Source: Symsagittifera roscoffensis (taxonomy: Eukaryota > Xenacoelomorpha > Acoela > Convolutidae). From it: DNA of 64,000 nt. The stretch is from NCBI RefSeq assembly GCF_963678635.1, contig NC_087062.1, positions 73,933,345 through 73,997,344 of the forward strand, in the 5' to 3' direction. Within the stretch, counting starts at the first letter, position 1, and each line of letters begins with the position of its first letter. Position numbers and translations under genes: made by a program. Positions 40,972 to 51,191 of the stretch are shown piece after piece. Under the pieces are notes generated by a model. It was not told the origin of the DNA. It ran no database searches and saw only the letters and a list, made by a program, of their open reading frames with translations.

Positions 40972-41468
40972 CTTTTGTGGCTGCCCCCCCTTGCATGTTC
41001 CTGCCGTCTGAGTATGAGTACTTTTTTGGTTTCATTAACATGTACTCTCATGACTGTTGTCTCATCTCTTCTGGGGTCGGAGCAATATCCTTTGATAGTG
41101 TATAATACGTTGCCAGCATCGTTCTTAAGTCGTCACTTCACGCCCTGTCAATGAAGTTTGAAGCGATGCTGAAGTTTCTTCTGTTCCTCGATTCTTCAGG
41201 GTCGCTTCTTCTTCTCAAGCTCTCAAGATCGTCCAGGAATCGATCGATTGACTCGTCTGCCCTCTGTCTTCTTTTTTCAAATCTCATCATCGCTTGATGA
41301 CCCTTCATCCCTTACCCGAGAGTATCTCGAAGATTTTGTCCGCTGCATCACGCTCCTCCTCTTTTTTGCTACCACGCATTTTAGTTCGGTGCCTTCTAAA
41401 TTGCTTAGTTTTGCCGTGCAGACCTGCTTTTCGTCGTTCAAGTTATCTCGTTCTAAATGTAGTCTCAT
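40972..41468 (-). pseudogene. Capsid region of M gag
   Basis: Opens with MRLHLERDNLNDEKQVCTAK and LEGTELKCVVAKKR (41,468-41,277), then continues in other frames to the nucleocapsid. It aligns with P 11,390-11,830. At least two frameshifts. Confidence 0.65.
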
Positions 41469-42724
41469 TGCCTCAACCCATGTATCAATGCACCATCTGA
41501 GTTGTTCTTGAATTCCTTAGGTTTTTTGAAGGTTTTCCTGGATTTGCCACTGCCTCTGTCACTTGAGTCTGTGTTCCTTGTTGAGAATGCTTCAAGCGTC
41601 TTGTTCATCGTTTCCCAGGTATAGGCCCACGTCATGGGATCCGGTTGTACACCCGTATGTGATCCTGAGTCCTCTGTTGTCCTTGATGAGTTTGAGACTC
41701 CCACTTTCATGGCAGTCCCTATCCCTCCTGACGCCATGGTGCTATCAATCCGTGTTAATGGTGTTGATTCTCTTTTCTTTCGTTGTGGTTCCACGAATTC
41801 GACTCTAGTAACGGACGTATTTTGCAACACTAATTTATCTTGGGTTATTGAATTTCTCAAGAGTGCATCCAGTTTGGACTGTATGGCACAAAGATTTTCA
41901 GCTTGTTCCTTGCCCATTGTATACATTCTGGTATCTAGATTGAACAACTTCTCATTCAGGGTGTCATACCGTTTCTTCATTTCCACCATATCCTTCTTGT
42001 CTGACATCTGCTGTAGCTTCTCTTCCGTCGCCCTTGCCAGGTTAAAGCAGTTGTCTAAGTTCCCATTCTTGTTGTGTCGTGCTTCCCTTTTCAGCTCTTG
42101 GCGGTCCTCCTCGCAGTATTTCAGTTTCTTGTCGATTTGCTCCAAATTTTTTTCTTGGTTAGCCGTTGCTCCATGTGTGACCTGCTCTTCGTCTTGTTTG
42201 GTTTCTGTTGTAATTGCGGAAACTGTTCCACACGTTTTGCATTTCTCGGTCGTCGTTATTACATCCTCTTTCTCTGTTGGTTTCATCCCGACCATCGCTG
42301 CACTCCTCTCTGTGAACGACGTTCTTTTTGTTTCAGAATCGTCTTTTATCGTTTCCGGCGTGTTGCTTGTGGTAACGTCTACAATGTCAATTTGTGAGAT
42401 CTCTATCGTTTTCTTTTCTTGTTCTTCTGCATTTGGCATTTGTGTTGATTTCGTCGTCTTTCTTTCCACCCCGTCAATACTCTGATGTGGTGTCTCAAGA
42501 TCCGTTTCTCTAGCCGGTACAGTTGGTTCTTCCATTGCTTTCTCGTTGGCTTTATGTTCGTTTACGCTTCTTGTATTGACCATGGTCACTGTAATATTCT
42601 TTCTCATTACTTTCGGATTTGACAGTGTTGCTTTCCGTTGCGACGAGGTTTGATTTTGTTTTAGTCCTGTTGCTCTTCTTTCAAGTATCGATACCCTATT
42701 TCGTTTCATGATTCTTATATACAT
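41465..42724 (-). CDS. N-terminal half of M gag
   Basis: 419 codons from ATG at 42,724; a second Met at 42,709 is also possible. Residues 50-170 are Thr/Glu/Lys-rich and likely disordered. Residues about 190-300 (LEQIDKKLKYCEEDRQELK, LDTRMYTMGKEQAENLC) look like a coiled coil. Residues 390-410 (RKTFKKPKEFKNNSDG) start the capsid and match P (RRALKKPKSYKDESDG). The frame shifts at 41,465-41,470 into the capsid. The reverse-strand frame 41,634-42,485 is a shadow. Confidence 0.75.
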   Translation of the reverse strand: MYIRIMKRNRVSILERRATGLKQNQTSSQRKATLSNPKVMRKNITVTMVNTRSVNEHKANEKAMEEPTVPARETDLETPHQSIDGVERKTTKSTQMPNAEEQEKKTIEISQIDIVDVTTSNTPETIKDDSETKRTSFTERSAAMVGMKPTEKEDVITTTEKCKTCGTVSAITTETKQDEEQVTHGATANQEKNLEQIDKKLKYCEEDRQELKREARHNKNGNLDNCFNLARATEEKLQQMSDKKDMVEMKKRYDTLNEKLFNLDTRMYTMGKEQAENLCAIQSKLDALLRNSITQDKLVLQNTSVTRVEFVEPQRKKRESTPLTRIDSTMASGGIGTAMKVGVSNSSRTTEDSGSHTGVQPDPMTWAYTWETMNKTLEAFSTRNTDSSDRGSGKSRKTFKKPKEFKNNSDGALIHGLRQ

Positions 42725-45104
42725 TTTTCTTTAATTACAGTTTTAATATTTACTTGTTCCTATTGTAAAATTCGATTGAAAATATAAAAAAAAAATTTCT
42801 AAAGTATTAAAAACTAAATTCAGTCGAATTCTAAATCAGTTTTGAATCTAAATCAATTTCAGTCCTTAGGACCCTTCGTTCTAGTTTTGGGATGCTTTAA
42901 CAATTTCCCAGGATTTCTTGGTACTCTCCTAGGACCCTTCGCTCAACTGTTGTGATACTTCGTTGGGGTCGTGGTACACTTTTCCAAGTACTTTTATGTA
43001 CCCTCTTAGGACCCTTAGTGTTCTTTTTGGGACACTTCGTTACTGTCCCAGGACTTTTCTGAACCCTCCTAGGACCCTTCGCTCAAGTGTTGGTATACTT
43101 CGTTTCTGTCCCAGGACTACTCTGAACCCTCCTAGGACCATTCGCTCAAGTGTTGGTACACTTCGTTGCTGTCCCAAGACTTTTCTGAACTCTTCCAGGA
43201 CCCTTCGCTCGAGTGTTGCGACACTTCGTACTGCCCCAGGACTCCTCTGAACCCTCCTAGGAGACTTTGCTTGAGCGTTGGGACGCTGCGTACTGTCCCA
43301 CGACTTTCTGAACCCTCCTAGGAGACTTCACTCGAGTGTTGGATACTTCGTACTGTCCCAGGACTTCTCTGATTCCTCCTAGGAGACTTCGTTCGAGTGT
43401 TGGGACAATCGGATCTCTTGTTCTTTAGTGTTGGGACAGTCGGATCTCTTGTTCCTTAGTGTTGGGACACTTAGATCACTATCCCAAGACTGAGTGTCGG
43501 GACACTTAGATCACTATCCCAAGACCGCCGGCTAGACTCTTTGCACTTCTTCCAGCCTTGTATCTCAAGTGTTTCTTCGTCTGATTGATGATTTCCCTTG
43601 TACCTTGTGTCGAGTATTGGAATTTCTGATCCACTATCCCAGTACCACCTCTAGAGCTCTAGTACTAAAAAGTCCCCAAAACCCAATCCTGTTAATCAAA
43701 ATTTTACCTACTAGCCACCCTGAAATTACCTTCCCGTTATAAATCCGAATGAAGTCAAAATACGACTTGTTAGCAAGTGCCTTATGATTTCCAATTCGTT
43801 AAAATCCATTTAACTTTGATCCGAAACCGTGAAAATTTAACCGAGAAAAATGAATAATTATTTTTAAAAAATGATCAGTACACCCAAAAATCAAAGGCGA
43901 TCAATGTGATCTTTTCATTAAAAAAATGTCTGTTACCTGATTGTCACGCGTTTTTTGTTCCCCTACTGAGGATCTTATGGGGTATTCTCCTTTTGGGTTC
44001 CAAAAGCTGTCTATTTCCTATCACCCCACCCGATCCTACCAGGTTACCTACCTTAATTCGATCGTAAATTTGGATAACCTCGCGTTGCAACTCTTGGTCT
44101 GAGTCCAAAGATGGATTGTTCTAGACTCTGGGTCTACTAATGTATCTAAATCGAAGATATCGATTGTATAGTTATATAATGTGTCCTCCCTTTTTACAGT
44201 TTTCAACAACCAACCTCAATCTTAACCAGCCCCCCTTCTAACCTCCCCCTATCTAGCCCCCACCTAAGCCGAAAATTACCTTAAGCGCGATGGGTGCTAA
44301 ACCTCTCGAGAGAAAACTGTAGAACCAGTTTCCAAGCTCTGCTCAAGTAAAAAACGTTTCCTCAAAACGGTGAGTATTCGCTTATTCAATTTTAAACTTA
44401 TTTCCTAAAATGTAAAATGGATTTTAACGATACCCGTTTGACCAAACAGAACCTCTGTAAACCTGCTTCCGTTTGCTCTGTTCTGCTTTGATCACACTGC
44501 TGGCTAATCACCTGCCGGTTGGTCACCCTTTTCCCCTGGGCTGGTCACCTGTTCCAGTCAAGTGTCCCTGTTGTCAAGCCTCCTTGTTGTCCACTTTTCC
44601 ACTTCGCTGGGCACCTCTTCCAGCCAAATCTCCCATGTCCGCTGATATCACATGCTATCTGAAAATCTTACAACGCCTCACACTTGGGCACCTGTACAAC
44701 ATTGCTGTTTTGATCGAGATGATCGGTCTTATTGAAAAACAGTATAGGTATACTATTTTAATTAATATAAAGGTTTGATCCTCCTTATTTGGAAGTCAAG
44801 GCCCCTGTCCTTTTTATGTTTTGTCGTTTTTTATTCCTATTTCTAATCTTTTTTGGTTTTTTGTTTCGCTTTTTCTTTTTTGCTCGTTTTTTGTCCCCCT
44901 AGTGACCCCCATTACTCGGTTAGCTAGGCCTCGTTTCGGAAAGCGCACTGGGAAATTTTCTCAATTTTTCTTAAAAAGCTAACGCGGTACAACCAAAAGG
45001 TTTATACGTTCCCGTTGAACCGCACCACAGGTACTCTAGAATGGGCATGTAGCCCGGAACTGCGTCAAGTGGGTTTGATCCCGTAGTCTTGATGTGGTTA
45101 AAAA
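42725..45104 (-). other. Long untranslated leader of element M
   Basis: 2.4 kb between primer-binding site and gag. From 42,866 to 43,540 it is a minisatellite. The rest (43,540-45,100) is AT-rich or pyrimidine-rich without a conserved frame. The plus-strand frame 44,473-44,778 is within short CTGGTCACCTGTTCC-like repeats and is not called. A and P leaders are of similar length but carry a different repeat. Confidence 0.65.
42866..43540. repeat. 61-63-bp minisatellite in the leader of M
   Basis: Nine or so units mark themselves by CCTAGGACCCTTCGCTC or CCTAGGAGACTTC at 42,868, 42,931, 43,010, 43,071, 43,134, 43,197, 43,259, 43,320 and 43,381. Each also holds GTGTTGGGACACTTCGT and GTCCCAGGACT. 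From 43,390 a shorter unit (GTGTTGGGACAGTCGGATCT) takes over. GGGACA/TGTCCC pairs make the units partly self-complementary. Confidence 0.88.
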
Positions 45105-45119
45105 CACCCAGGAGCGCCA
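45105..45119 (-). other. Primer-binding site of element M
   Basis: TGGCGCTCCTGGGTG on the minus strand, 11 bp after the LTR end at 45,131. Same motif as P and A. Confidence 0.72.
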
Positions 45120-45130
45120 TAAAAACACTA

Positions 45131-46664
45131 TGTAACAGTCGCCTACTTAAGTCACATATGTGATTAAAGATTAAAGAAAAATAGGCCCTATAACCATTGG
45201 CTCAAGAGTCAGAGACACTATCTCTTGAGTTTTTCTACCTCAAGCGGTCGGAGCCAATTCGGTTCACTTGCGACATGAGACTAAAACCCGTGTTACAGCT
45301 TAAAAGCTACTACCAAAATACCCCCCACTCTAGAAAATAAGAACACCCCCATACTCAGGTCTCAAAATACCTGAAATACGCGAACGCCGTTAAAAACAGG
45401 GTCGGAACCTTATGTATAGTTACTTTATATTAGACAGTGGACCTATGATCCATTTCAGATGGCTCAACCTAAAAACTCTCCCTAACTCAACACAACAATA
45501 TAAAACCCACTCAAGAAAATTAAATTAGGTACTCACATAATTTCTTTATTAAACTCAAGAAATACCTTCCCAGTTAAACTCAAGAAATATCCTCCTCTAA
45601 TACTGGTAGTGAAAAAACGTTCGAGATCTCTCCTGTTTTGTTCGAATAAGGGCAGTTTGATTGTCAATTCAGTTTAAAAATCAATCTGAAAATAGAATTT
45701 AAATTTAGACCAAGATAATTTTGCTCATGCCTAGCCTAAACCTCCCCCATCCTTTAAGACTTTATCCTAACAACTCCGTTACCGTTAAAAACATGCAGAT
45801 TCATTTTATGTTTTAGCACCATTGATTCTTCAGATTTTAATTGTCATGCCAATTACATTAAAATTCATCTGCCTGACTCATGCCCCCTTTTATCTAGCTC
45901 ATGAACCCTGTGCCTCCCAAGTCAAGACTTCCATGTCCATTCAAAGCTCAGGCGATACTCAAGTAGTACTTCTTGTGTAGGTGCACCATTATCTCCGTTT
46001 CTGCAAAGACCACATGTAGGATGGCGTATAATTTCCTAGGGTTCAACCTGCCCCTGTTTGGATCGCAAACCGGCAATGAGACCTCTCGTATCCTTCTTTC
46101 GACCATGAAGTCCCTCAACCTCGTTAGTGCCAACATTACGTGCTCAGGGTCTATCGTGTTCCTCTCGTTGACCCTTGTCACCAAAAAACACAGATATTTA
46201 CCAGGAACTTGTGAAACTGAAGGAGGAAGCGCAGCCATTCCTCCTAACCCTGGCCTCTGCCTGAATAGAAACTCCACGTTCTGATATTCTCCTTTGAAGT
46301 CTGCTTCCATTCTCGTGTTGAAGCAAGCTCATATCCGCTGTTATACAGATCGCACTAGTCCTATCTGACAAAATGAAGTCGCGGTCTGTGATCAGGATGA
46401 TCTCTGTTAATTCATTCGGTATCTCGAATTTGTCTTGAAGTTTTTTCCTATGTTAGGCTCAGCTTCCTCCTGATCAAATTTCAACCCGTTAGTCTTTCTA
46501 ACTTCCCTGAGCTTCTTTATCAGCAAACTTTCGGTGTAGTTAAGTCCTACCCCCACATCGCGAGCCGGACTCAAGATCGATGTCCTCATCGCGTGTCGTC
46601 GTCTGTCAGTGAGTCCCCAGAATGTTGAGTGCATCTCAAGATTCAGTGCCAATGATCATTTACA
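45131..46664 (-). repeat. 5' LTR of M with an attached macro-domain remnant
   Basis: 45,131-45,947 matches the M 3' LTR. Similarity continues without a break into a macro-like domain (46,310-45,948, then 46,652-46,407) and part of the linker, up to about 46,650. The outer end reads ATTTACA at 46,658-46,664, whose complement TGTAAAT resembles an LTR terminus. Either this is the 3' end of an upstream tandem element sharing the LTR, or the LTR itself includes the macro coding region. The sequence alone does not decide. Confidence 0.6.
45948..46650 (-). pseudogene. Macro-domain-like region upstream of the M 5' LTR
   Basis: Frame 46,652-46,407 gives LLIKKLREVRKTNGLKFDQE continuous with AEPNIGKNFKTN. 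A frameshift near 46,425 and a small insertion near 46,325 follow. Frame 46,310-45,948 gives EYQNVEFLFRQRPGLGGMAA, GKYLCFLVTRV and CDPNRGRLNPRKLYAIL. It is closest to the M version. Third independent locus of this domain in the window. Confidence 0.6.
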
Positions 46665-46839
46665 GAAGTTTGCAGCAGATTTAACTTTATCTACACCCCA
46701 AATTTCCCAACCATGCAAAATTGTCACATTATCGCCAAACAGCAATCAAAATCTGCATACACCTGCACCCTGAATTTCCGTTTGTAAGCTAATGATTAAA
46801 TTTTCTTTGGATTTACCCATTCAGAAAATTGCCATGCAT
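46665..46839. other. Non-coding joint between macro remnant and accessory module
   Basis: AT-rich, no match found elsewhere in the window. No gene seen. Confidence 0.4.
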
Positions 46840-47479
46840 TATTTTGATTTATATAGGAGGTATAATATACTAGTAACAAAAATTTTTTTATTGAAATTTC
46901 TTTTCCGTGCCCTCAGATTTCGTCTGAGTTCGCACTCAAGCCCATTTTTTTTCCCCCGCTCACGACTCAAGAACCAATCCCTGAACACCCTCTTCAATTC
47001 GTGCTCCTTGTCTTCGAGGTACTGGGTCCTTACAAATTCGACATCGTAATCTGCCTTGCCAGTTCTTCTTCGTCAACGAAACTGATTACGATCTCTTCCC
47101 ATGCCTTCAGCTGTTCGTAGGCCCACAACCGTTCCATTTGCTCTTGAAGTATTTTCGCCTGATTTGGCAGACCCTTCACTTAAGAATCCCTATTCCTGCA
47201 AAAGGAATTGTGCAAACTCAGGCTCACGTTCTTCGCCAAGTCATCCTCTAAAATCGATTCCCTCGCTTTGGTGTTATCTCGAGACACTATACCAACTCTT
47301 TTCTAACCCGTGGTTATCGCATTGCGATAGGTTATTAAGGGTCTCTTGAAAGCTTCCGGTCCTATCTCGGCCAGGAAATGTCGATACTCCTTCTGATTTT
47401 TCTTCATGTGAGCCTTCGTCACCGTGTATAACCAAGACGTCAACGTCGCTCGAAACCATGGGAAGAATCTTATGCGATT

Positions 47480-47884
47480 TCACACGTGCCTCACCTCCAT
47501 AGGTATAGAGAACACTTTGCACGCAGTCTCAAACAACTCAAGCCTCCGGTTACAATCAATGGCATGTATTGATTCTGCTGTTGGTGCCCTCGACTCCTGA
47601 TTTTTCGTCACGTTTTCCCCGATCCATCGCAATGCCAGCATCGAGCTCACCACGGAAAGGGTGACCTTCTGTTTTTGGTCGGGTAACCCGACTGACCGAA
47701 TTTCTTCCACGTCCCATATCAAGCAGAGGTTCGAATGCTCCGGATACCACACTGTCTGTGCCAGGCAGTGGCATGGGCATTCCCCATGTGTCAGATTGAT
47801 ACTCCGGAGGTCGCGTTCTCCCGAGGTTTCCAATAGAGGTTCAAACTCCATCATCTTCTCATGTGTTACGTCAATTTCTTCCAT
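47480..47884 (-). CDS. Conserved PCHC segment of accessory polyprotein (minus version)
   Basis: 134 codons. LTHGECPCHCLAQTVWYP, LCLIWDVEEIRSVGLPDQ and SVVSSMLALRWIGEN match plus-strand 23,736-24,260. The next block (to about 46,900) is in other frames and keeps SLHNSFCRNR. Confidence 0.55.
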   Translation of the reverse strand: MEEIDVTHEKMMEFEPLLETSGERDLRSINLTHGECPCHCLAQTVWYPEHSNLCLIWDVEEIRSVGLPDQKQKVTLSVVSSMLALRWIGENVTKNQESRAPTAESIHAIDCNRRLELFETACKVFSIPMEVRHV

Positions 47885-47957
47885 AGCTGGGCACTATTCA
47901 TCGCATTGCCGATCGTGTTCTGTCTCTCGAAATCACTCATGTTTTCGCTTTCTAAGC

Positions 47958-48296
47958 TCAGGGGTTCCTCCACCAGACCTCACTCAAATTTTCTATTTGA
48001 TCCTCCGGCACAGCGCCCAGGATCTTCCTCAAGAGTCTGTGTGAGTGATGCGACATTCGAGCCAGTCGTTCACTGTTGGTTATCGAGAAGGCTTTGTCAA
48101 TTAACACCCTCTGACTGGATGCTTCCACCATCGCCACATCTAATTGGTAGTGGCTTCCACACAGATTGGCCTTTACCGATCCCACCAGAGATTTCGCATT
48201 CGTCGGCAAACTGTAGGCTTCACTCACGGGAAACCCCATCTCTGCCTCAAGACCAATCTTCCATCCTCTGATGTGTTTTTGGACCATTTGCAACAC
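47958..48296 (-). CDS. Segment of accessory polyprotein (minus version)
   Basis: 112 codons. KHIRGWKIGLEAEMGFPVSE and AYSLPTNAKSLV align with GGWREALENEMNLKDSE and AYHRPTGSKYLV at 23,440-23,540. SERLARMSHHSHRLLRKILG is a basic helix. Family unknown. Confidence 0.5.
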   Translation of the reverse strand: MLQMVQKHIRGWKIGLEAEMGFPVSEAYSLPTNAKSLVGSVKANLCGSHYQLDVAMVEASSQRVLIDKAFSITNSERLARMSHHSHRLLRKILGAVPEDQIENLSEVWWRNP

Positions 48297-48346
48297 TACA
48301 GGTCATGACTCCACGCTCAACGCCGTTACCAATTGGTGTTCGGATT

Positions 48347-49387
48347 CTAGCATCTCCAGTGATTGCAGGCTGCATATCCTCGAAAGAATCCCAATGCCGT
48401 GGCTATGTTCACAGTGGTGCTTGCGTAGCATTCAGCCACTATCTGCTCCTCACTTTTTTCCTTCTCCGTGATGTCACCAAACCACGTGGCTAGTCCCTCC
48501 TTCTGAAAAGATTGTATTCTGACGCAGGATCGTCCATCACAGGAATGCTCTCCACCTCCACACACCAGGTCCAGACAACTACCCGGTTTAATCTTTTTTA
48601 CTAGCTTTTCCAGCTTGCTTGTTTTTTCTTCCGATTCCTTTCGATGAGGTAAGATTATCTTTTGCACCACATTCAGATTCCCCAAATCTTCATCCTTCGC
48701 TACTGATAGTCTCACTTGCTCCGTGATTTCTTCAATCAAACTCGCGTGGGGACGGAGGCACCAAGAGGGTCTCAGCAACTTGCAAACAGTCCTCAAATTC
48801 GTGACCAACATGTCGTTTCCATTTCCCATCTTTAGTTCTAACCTCTTGTTCGAGCGCGGCACGCTGATCACCTCTGGCATCTTCTCAGGTAACAGACCTA
48901 GGCTTGGGCTTTCCCTCTCCGTCGGATCGGTCTCGATGATTGTCTCCGTCCAGAACTTCAACAGTTCCGCCACCTCAAAACTCATGTAGGCGTTTCCGGC
49001 CTCCGAATCCAAGAAAGGGTTGTAAGCTATTCCCATCACTCCAGGCACATATTGATATTCTCCACGTTTTGTGGGTTTCGCATATTCTTGATGTACGTCA
49101 TGCCCCTCCTCGAATTCCTTGTTGTAGATTCTTCGTATTTCATCAAGTTTCCCATGGCTCTCTAGAGACTGCTTTGAGCTCTCTTCTTTTTCGATTCCAT
49201 TTCTCTGGTATACGTTCAGGATAACAGTGGAGACTCTCCTTTCCATGGTTTTAATTCCCTTTGCTTTTTGATGGCACACTTGCACAGTAGTGTCGGTTAT
49301 CACCGACATGATCCATCTCAAGAAACAAGTGGCATATTTTCTTCTCGCTAGGCTTAATCCCGAGTTGTCTCGAGCAATATGTTGCAC
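48347..49387 (-). CDS. Longest open segment of accessory polyprotein (minus version)
   Basis: 346 codons. PGVMGIAYNPFLDSEAGNAY matches PGMAYNPFVDEKAREAY (22,700). SWCLRPHASLIEEITEQV matches SWFPHPNAGLIWDMTAEV. CLDLVCGGGEHSCDGRSCVR is a Cys/His cluster. KSEEQIVAECYASTTVNIAT is matched at 23,290. No catalytic motif recognised. The absence of stops over 346 codons suggests fairly recent loss of function or remaining constraint. Confidence 0.55.
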   Translation of the reverse strand: MQHIARDNSGLSLARRKYATCFLRWIMSVITDTTVQVCHQKAKGIKTMERRVSTVILNVYQRNGIEKEESSKQSLESHGKLDEIRRIYNKEFEEGHDVHQEYAKPTKRGEYQYVPGVMGIAYNPFLDSEAGNAYMSFEVAELLKFWTETIIETDPTERESPSLGLLPEKMPEVISVPRSNKRLELKMGNGNDMLVTNLRTVCKLLRPSWCLRPHASLIEEITEQVRLSVAKDEDLGNLNVVQKIILPHRKESEEKTSKLEKLVKKIKPGSCLDLVCGGGEHSCDGRSCVRIQSFQKEGLATWFGDITEKEKSEEQIVAECYASTTVNIATALGFFRGYAACNHWRC

Positions 49388-49821
49388 CAGTTTTTGTTAC
49401 ACCTGAAGACTCTTTTCGCCCTTTTAAGTTTGTCGTGCGGTGTCAACGCCTCTAACGCCACTCCCGCAAAACTCCACGTGAACATCAACTGTCCTGCCGT
49501 TCGGACAAAAGGATTTGCCATCAATGTCAATGCTGATGATGGTGCTCTCATCCCATCTTCAAAGTACTCAAGTAGAAGGTTCTCCCAAGACCGCCCCAAC
49601 TGGTTTCCCAACTCTAGGGTAGCCCAAAGTCGCCGTTTGCGGGACACCCCGCGATCAAGCTCATTCATGCAACTCTCCAATTCTTTCGTGGTCTCCAGAG
49701 CTATCCACCAAGGCCGAGCGGTATTTCTCGTCGCATTTCTCTCGAGAGGATCGCACGTTAATTGCTTCCCAATGGCCTGGTGTTGCGTCGAAAGCCACTC
49801 CTTGTGGATGTCCATTTCCAC
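49354..49821 (-). CDS. Segment of accessory polyprotein (minus version)
   Basis: 155 codons. LGRSWENLLLEYFEDGMRAP matches plus-strand 22,110-22,200 (ENLLEIS then RYFDETMHAP). The frame overlaps the following one by 34 bases, so one frameshift separates them. Confidence 0.5.
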   Translation of the reverse strand: MEMDIHKEWLSTQHQAIGKQLTCDPLERNATRNTARPWWIALETTKELESCMNELDRGVSRKRRLWATLELGNQLGRSWENLLLEYFEDGMRAPSSALTLMANPFVRTAGQLMFTWSFAGVALEALTPHDKLKRAKRVFRCNKNWCNILLETTRD

Positions 49822-50217
49822 GTTTGTCCACTCGTCGAAGCCCTCTTCACGTTTGTCTTCTGGGGTTTGAAGTCATCCTCTGTTCCCGAACTCGTCGAGG
49901 CTTCCATTTCCCGCAGCACTTCGGTTAGCCTCCTGGGTGCTGAGCAGCTCTTGTAGGCCACTGTTTTCCCTCGCGCTAGAATCAGGGGAGCTGTCTCTTT
50001 TAGATTTTTCTCTGAAACCGCATCCGCCGAAGGACTCGCATCCTCTGCCTCCCGTTTTCTTTATCAAGACCTTATTCCCTTACTCGGGGGCGTTGTCACC
50101 ACCGTCACTGACTCAACGTCCTTGTCCAGGTCCCTCTTTTCCGACTCTTGCCTCCCCCTTCTCTAGCATTAAGAATATTAGCATTTTTAATCATATTACT
50201 ATTCTTATTTTTATCAT

Positions 50218-51069
50218 CTACCTCGACACATTTTTATCATCAGTTTTTTTGTTTAGAGTAGAGCTATCCTTACATGGTTTAGCCCCGGCGTCCTGCTTCT
50301 GCTTCCTTAGACAAATCATCTTCTCGAGCAGCCCTTTCCTCCCATTCTCGTCCAGTCCAGTGCCGATCAGGAGTGGCTCTCCAAACTTCACTACCGTGCT
50401 CCACAGCTCTTCCTTAAAGTCATCTACTCCACACACCTTGTCTTCCACCCTCTGGTTAAACTCGTCCAGAAAACTTCGCCACGCCTCCTCGTCCAACATG
50501 CTCAAGAACATGTCTTTGTTGCTTTCAAAGGTATTCTCCTCCCTTGCTTGATCGGTTAGGAGCACCATACCCATGTTGGATGGTTCACTCGTTAGTAGCA
50601 GCTCAAGATTCTTCCGGGGAGATCCCAAAGGTGGGGTGCCCGTGTTTGCCCAGTCGTCCCCACTTAGTTCTTGTAGTAGCTCCCGTGTGGTGCCGGGGCT
50701 AAACTCTCTGTTCGTTGACCCTCCGTCTGGCGTATTCTCCACCTCCATTTCGTCTCCAGCTTCGCTGAGGTTTTCGTCCATGCTCTCCCCCTCTCCTGAT
50801 TTCGGCTGGTCCCTCTCTAGCGCGGCAGTGAATCTGTTTTCCACTGGAAGGCTCCTTCTGTCTCCTGGGGTTCCCATAGAGAGGGGTGAAGGTGTCGTCG
50901 GATCTGTTGTCTTATACTCAGTGAGGGATACATACAGGGGTCCTGCCGCATACAGCATTTTCCCTTCTTGCCTCAACCCCAAATCCTCCAGACCATAAGG
51001 CGCTCGGTACTTTCTGGTGGCAAACTTCATATCGTTACTCAGAGCCATTTTACCCTCCACCACGATCAT
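50218..51069 (-). CDS. N-terminal segment of accessory polyprotein (minus version)
   Basis: 283 codons. Residues 1-90 (ALSNDMKFATRKYRAPYGLE, AAGPLYVSLTEY) may be a folded domain. Residues 90-190 are acidic and Ser/Pro-rich, likely disordered. Residues 195-260 (DMFLSMLDEEAWRSFLDEFN, EELWSTVVKFGEPLLIGTG) are helical, and the last part matches 21,330 on the plus strand. The first part joins to MRGSMPPKFEVRDV by a frame change near 51,060. Confidence 0.5.
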   Translation of the reverse strand: MIVVEGKMALSNDMKFATRKYRAPYGLEDLGLRQEGKMLYAAGPLYVSLTEYKTTDPTTPSPLSMGTPGDRRSLPVENRFTAALERDQPKSGEGESMDENLSEAGDEMEVENTPDGGSTNREFSPGTTRELLQELSGDDWANTGTPPLGSPRKNLELLLTSEPSNMGMVLLTDQAREENTFESNKDMFLSMLDEEAWRSFLDEFNQRVEDKVCGVDDFKEELWSTVVKFGEPLLIGTGLDENGRKGLLEKMICLRKQKQDAGAKPCKDSSTLNKKTDDKNVSR

Positions 51070-51191
51070 CTTCCATCGTCATAAATTGGCAGCTTGTTCT
51101 CGAGTCCAGCCTCCTCAAGTGTTCTCAAGACATCTCGGACCTCAAACTTCGGGGGCATCGAGCCTCGCATCTTTTTTGCTTGTGTAGTCCA

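Larger units (their letters stand above)
33340..46664 (-). mobile_element. Ty3/gypsy-type LTR retrotransposon M
   Basis: On the minus strand: LTR (from up to 46,664, ending 45,131), 11-bp gap, primer-binding site, 2.4-kb leader with a minisatellite, gag (42,724-40,580), protease, RT, RNase H, charged spacer, integrase, GPY/F-like module, acidic linker, macro-like domain (34,703-34,155) and 3' LTR ending 33,340. It is a diverged relative of P with the same order. Catalytic residues of protease (DTGA), RT (YVDD) and integrase (D, D, E) are all still present, though the frames are broken in many places. Confidence 0.85.
46840..51170 (-). pseudogene. Accessory module, large unknown polyprotein, diverged minus-strand version
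   Basis: From ATG at 51,170 (MRGSMPPKFEVRDV) through frames 51,069-50,218, 50,067-49,873, 49,821-49,354, 49,387-48,347, 48,296-47,958, 47,884-47,480 and on to about 46,840. It aligns block by block with 21,284-24,679 at protein level, with a longer and better-kept N-terminal part. Frame changes are fewer than in the plus-strand copies. At about 1,400 codons it may be near the ancestral length. No known family; no signal peptide, membrane segment or RT motif seen. Confidence 0.6.

Noticed and set aside
41634-42485. 283-codon plus-strand frame
   Set aside because: Antisense shadow of the M gag coiled-coil region; Ser/Val/Phe-rich because the opposite strand is Lys/Glu/Thr-rich.
44473-44778. 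101-codon plus-strand frame in the M leader
   Set aside because: Made of short CTGGTCACCTG-like repeats with no conserved motif.
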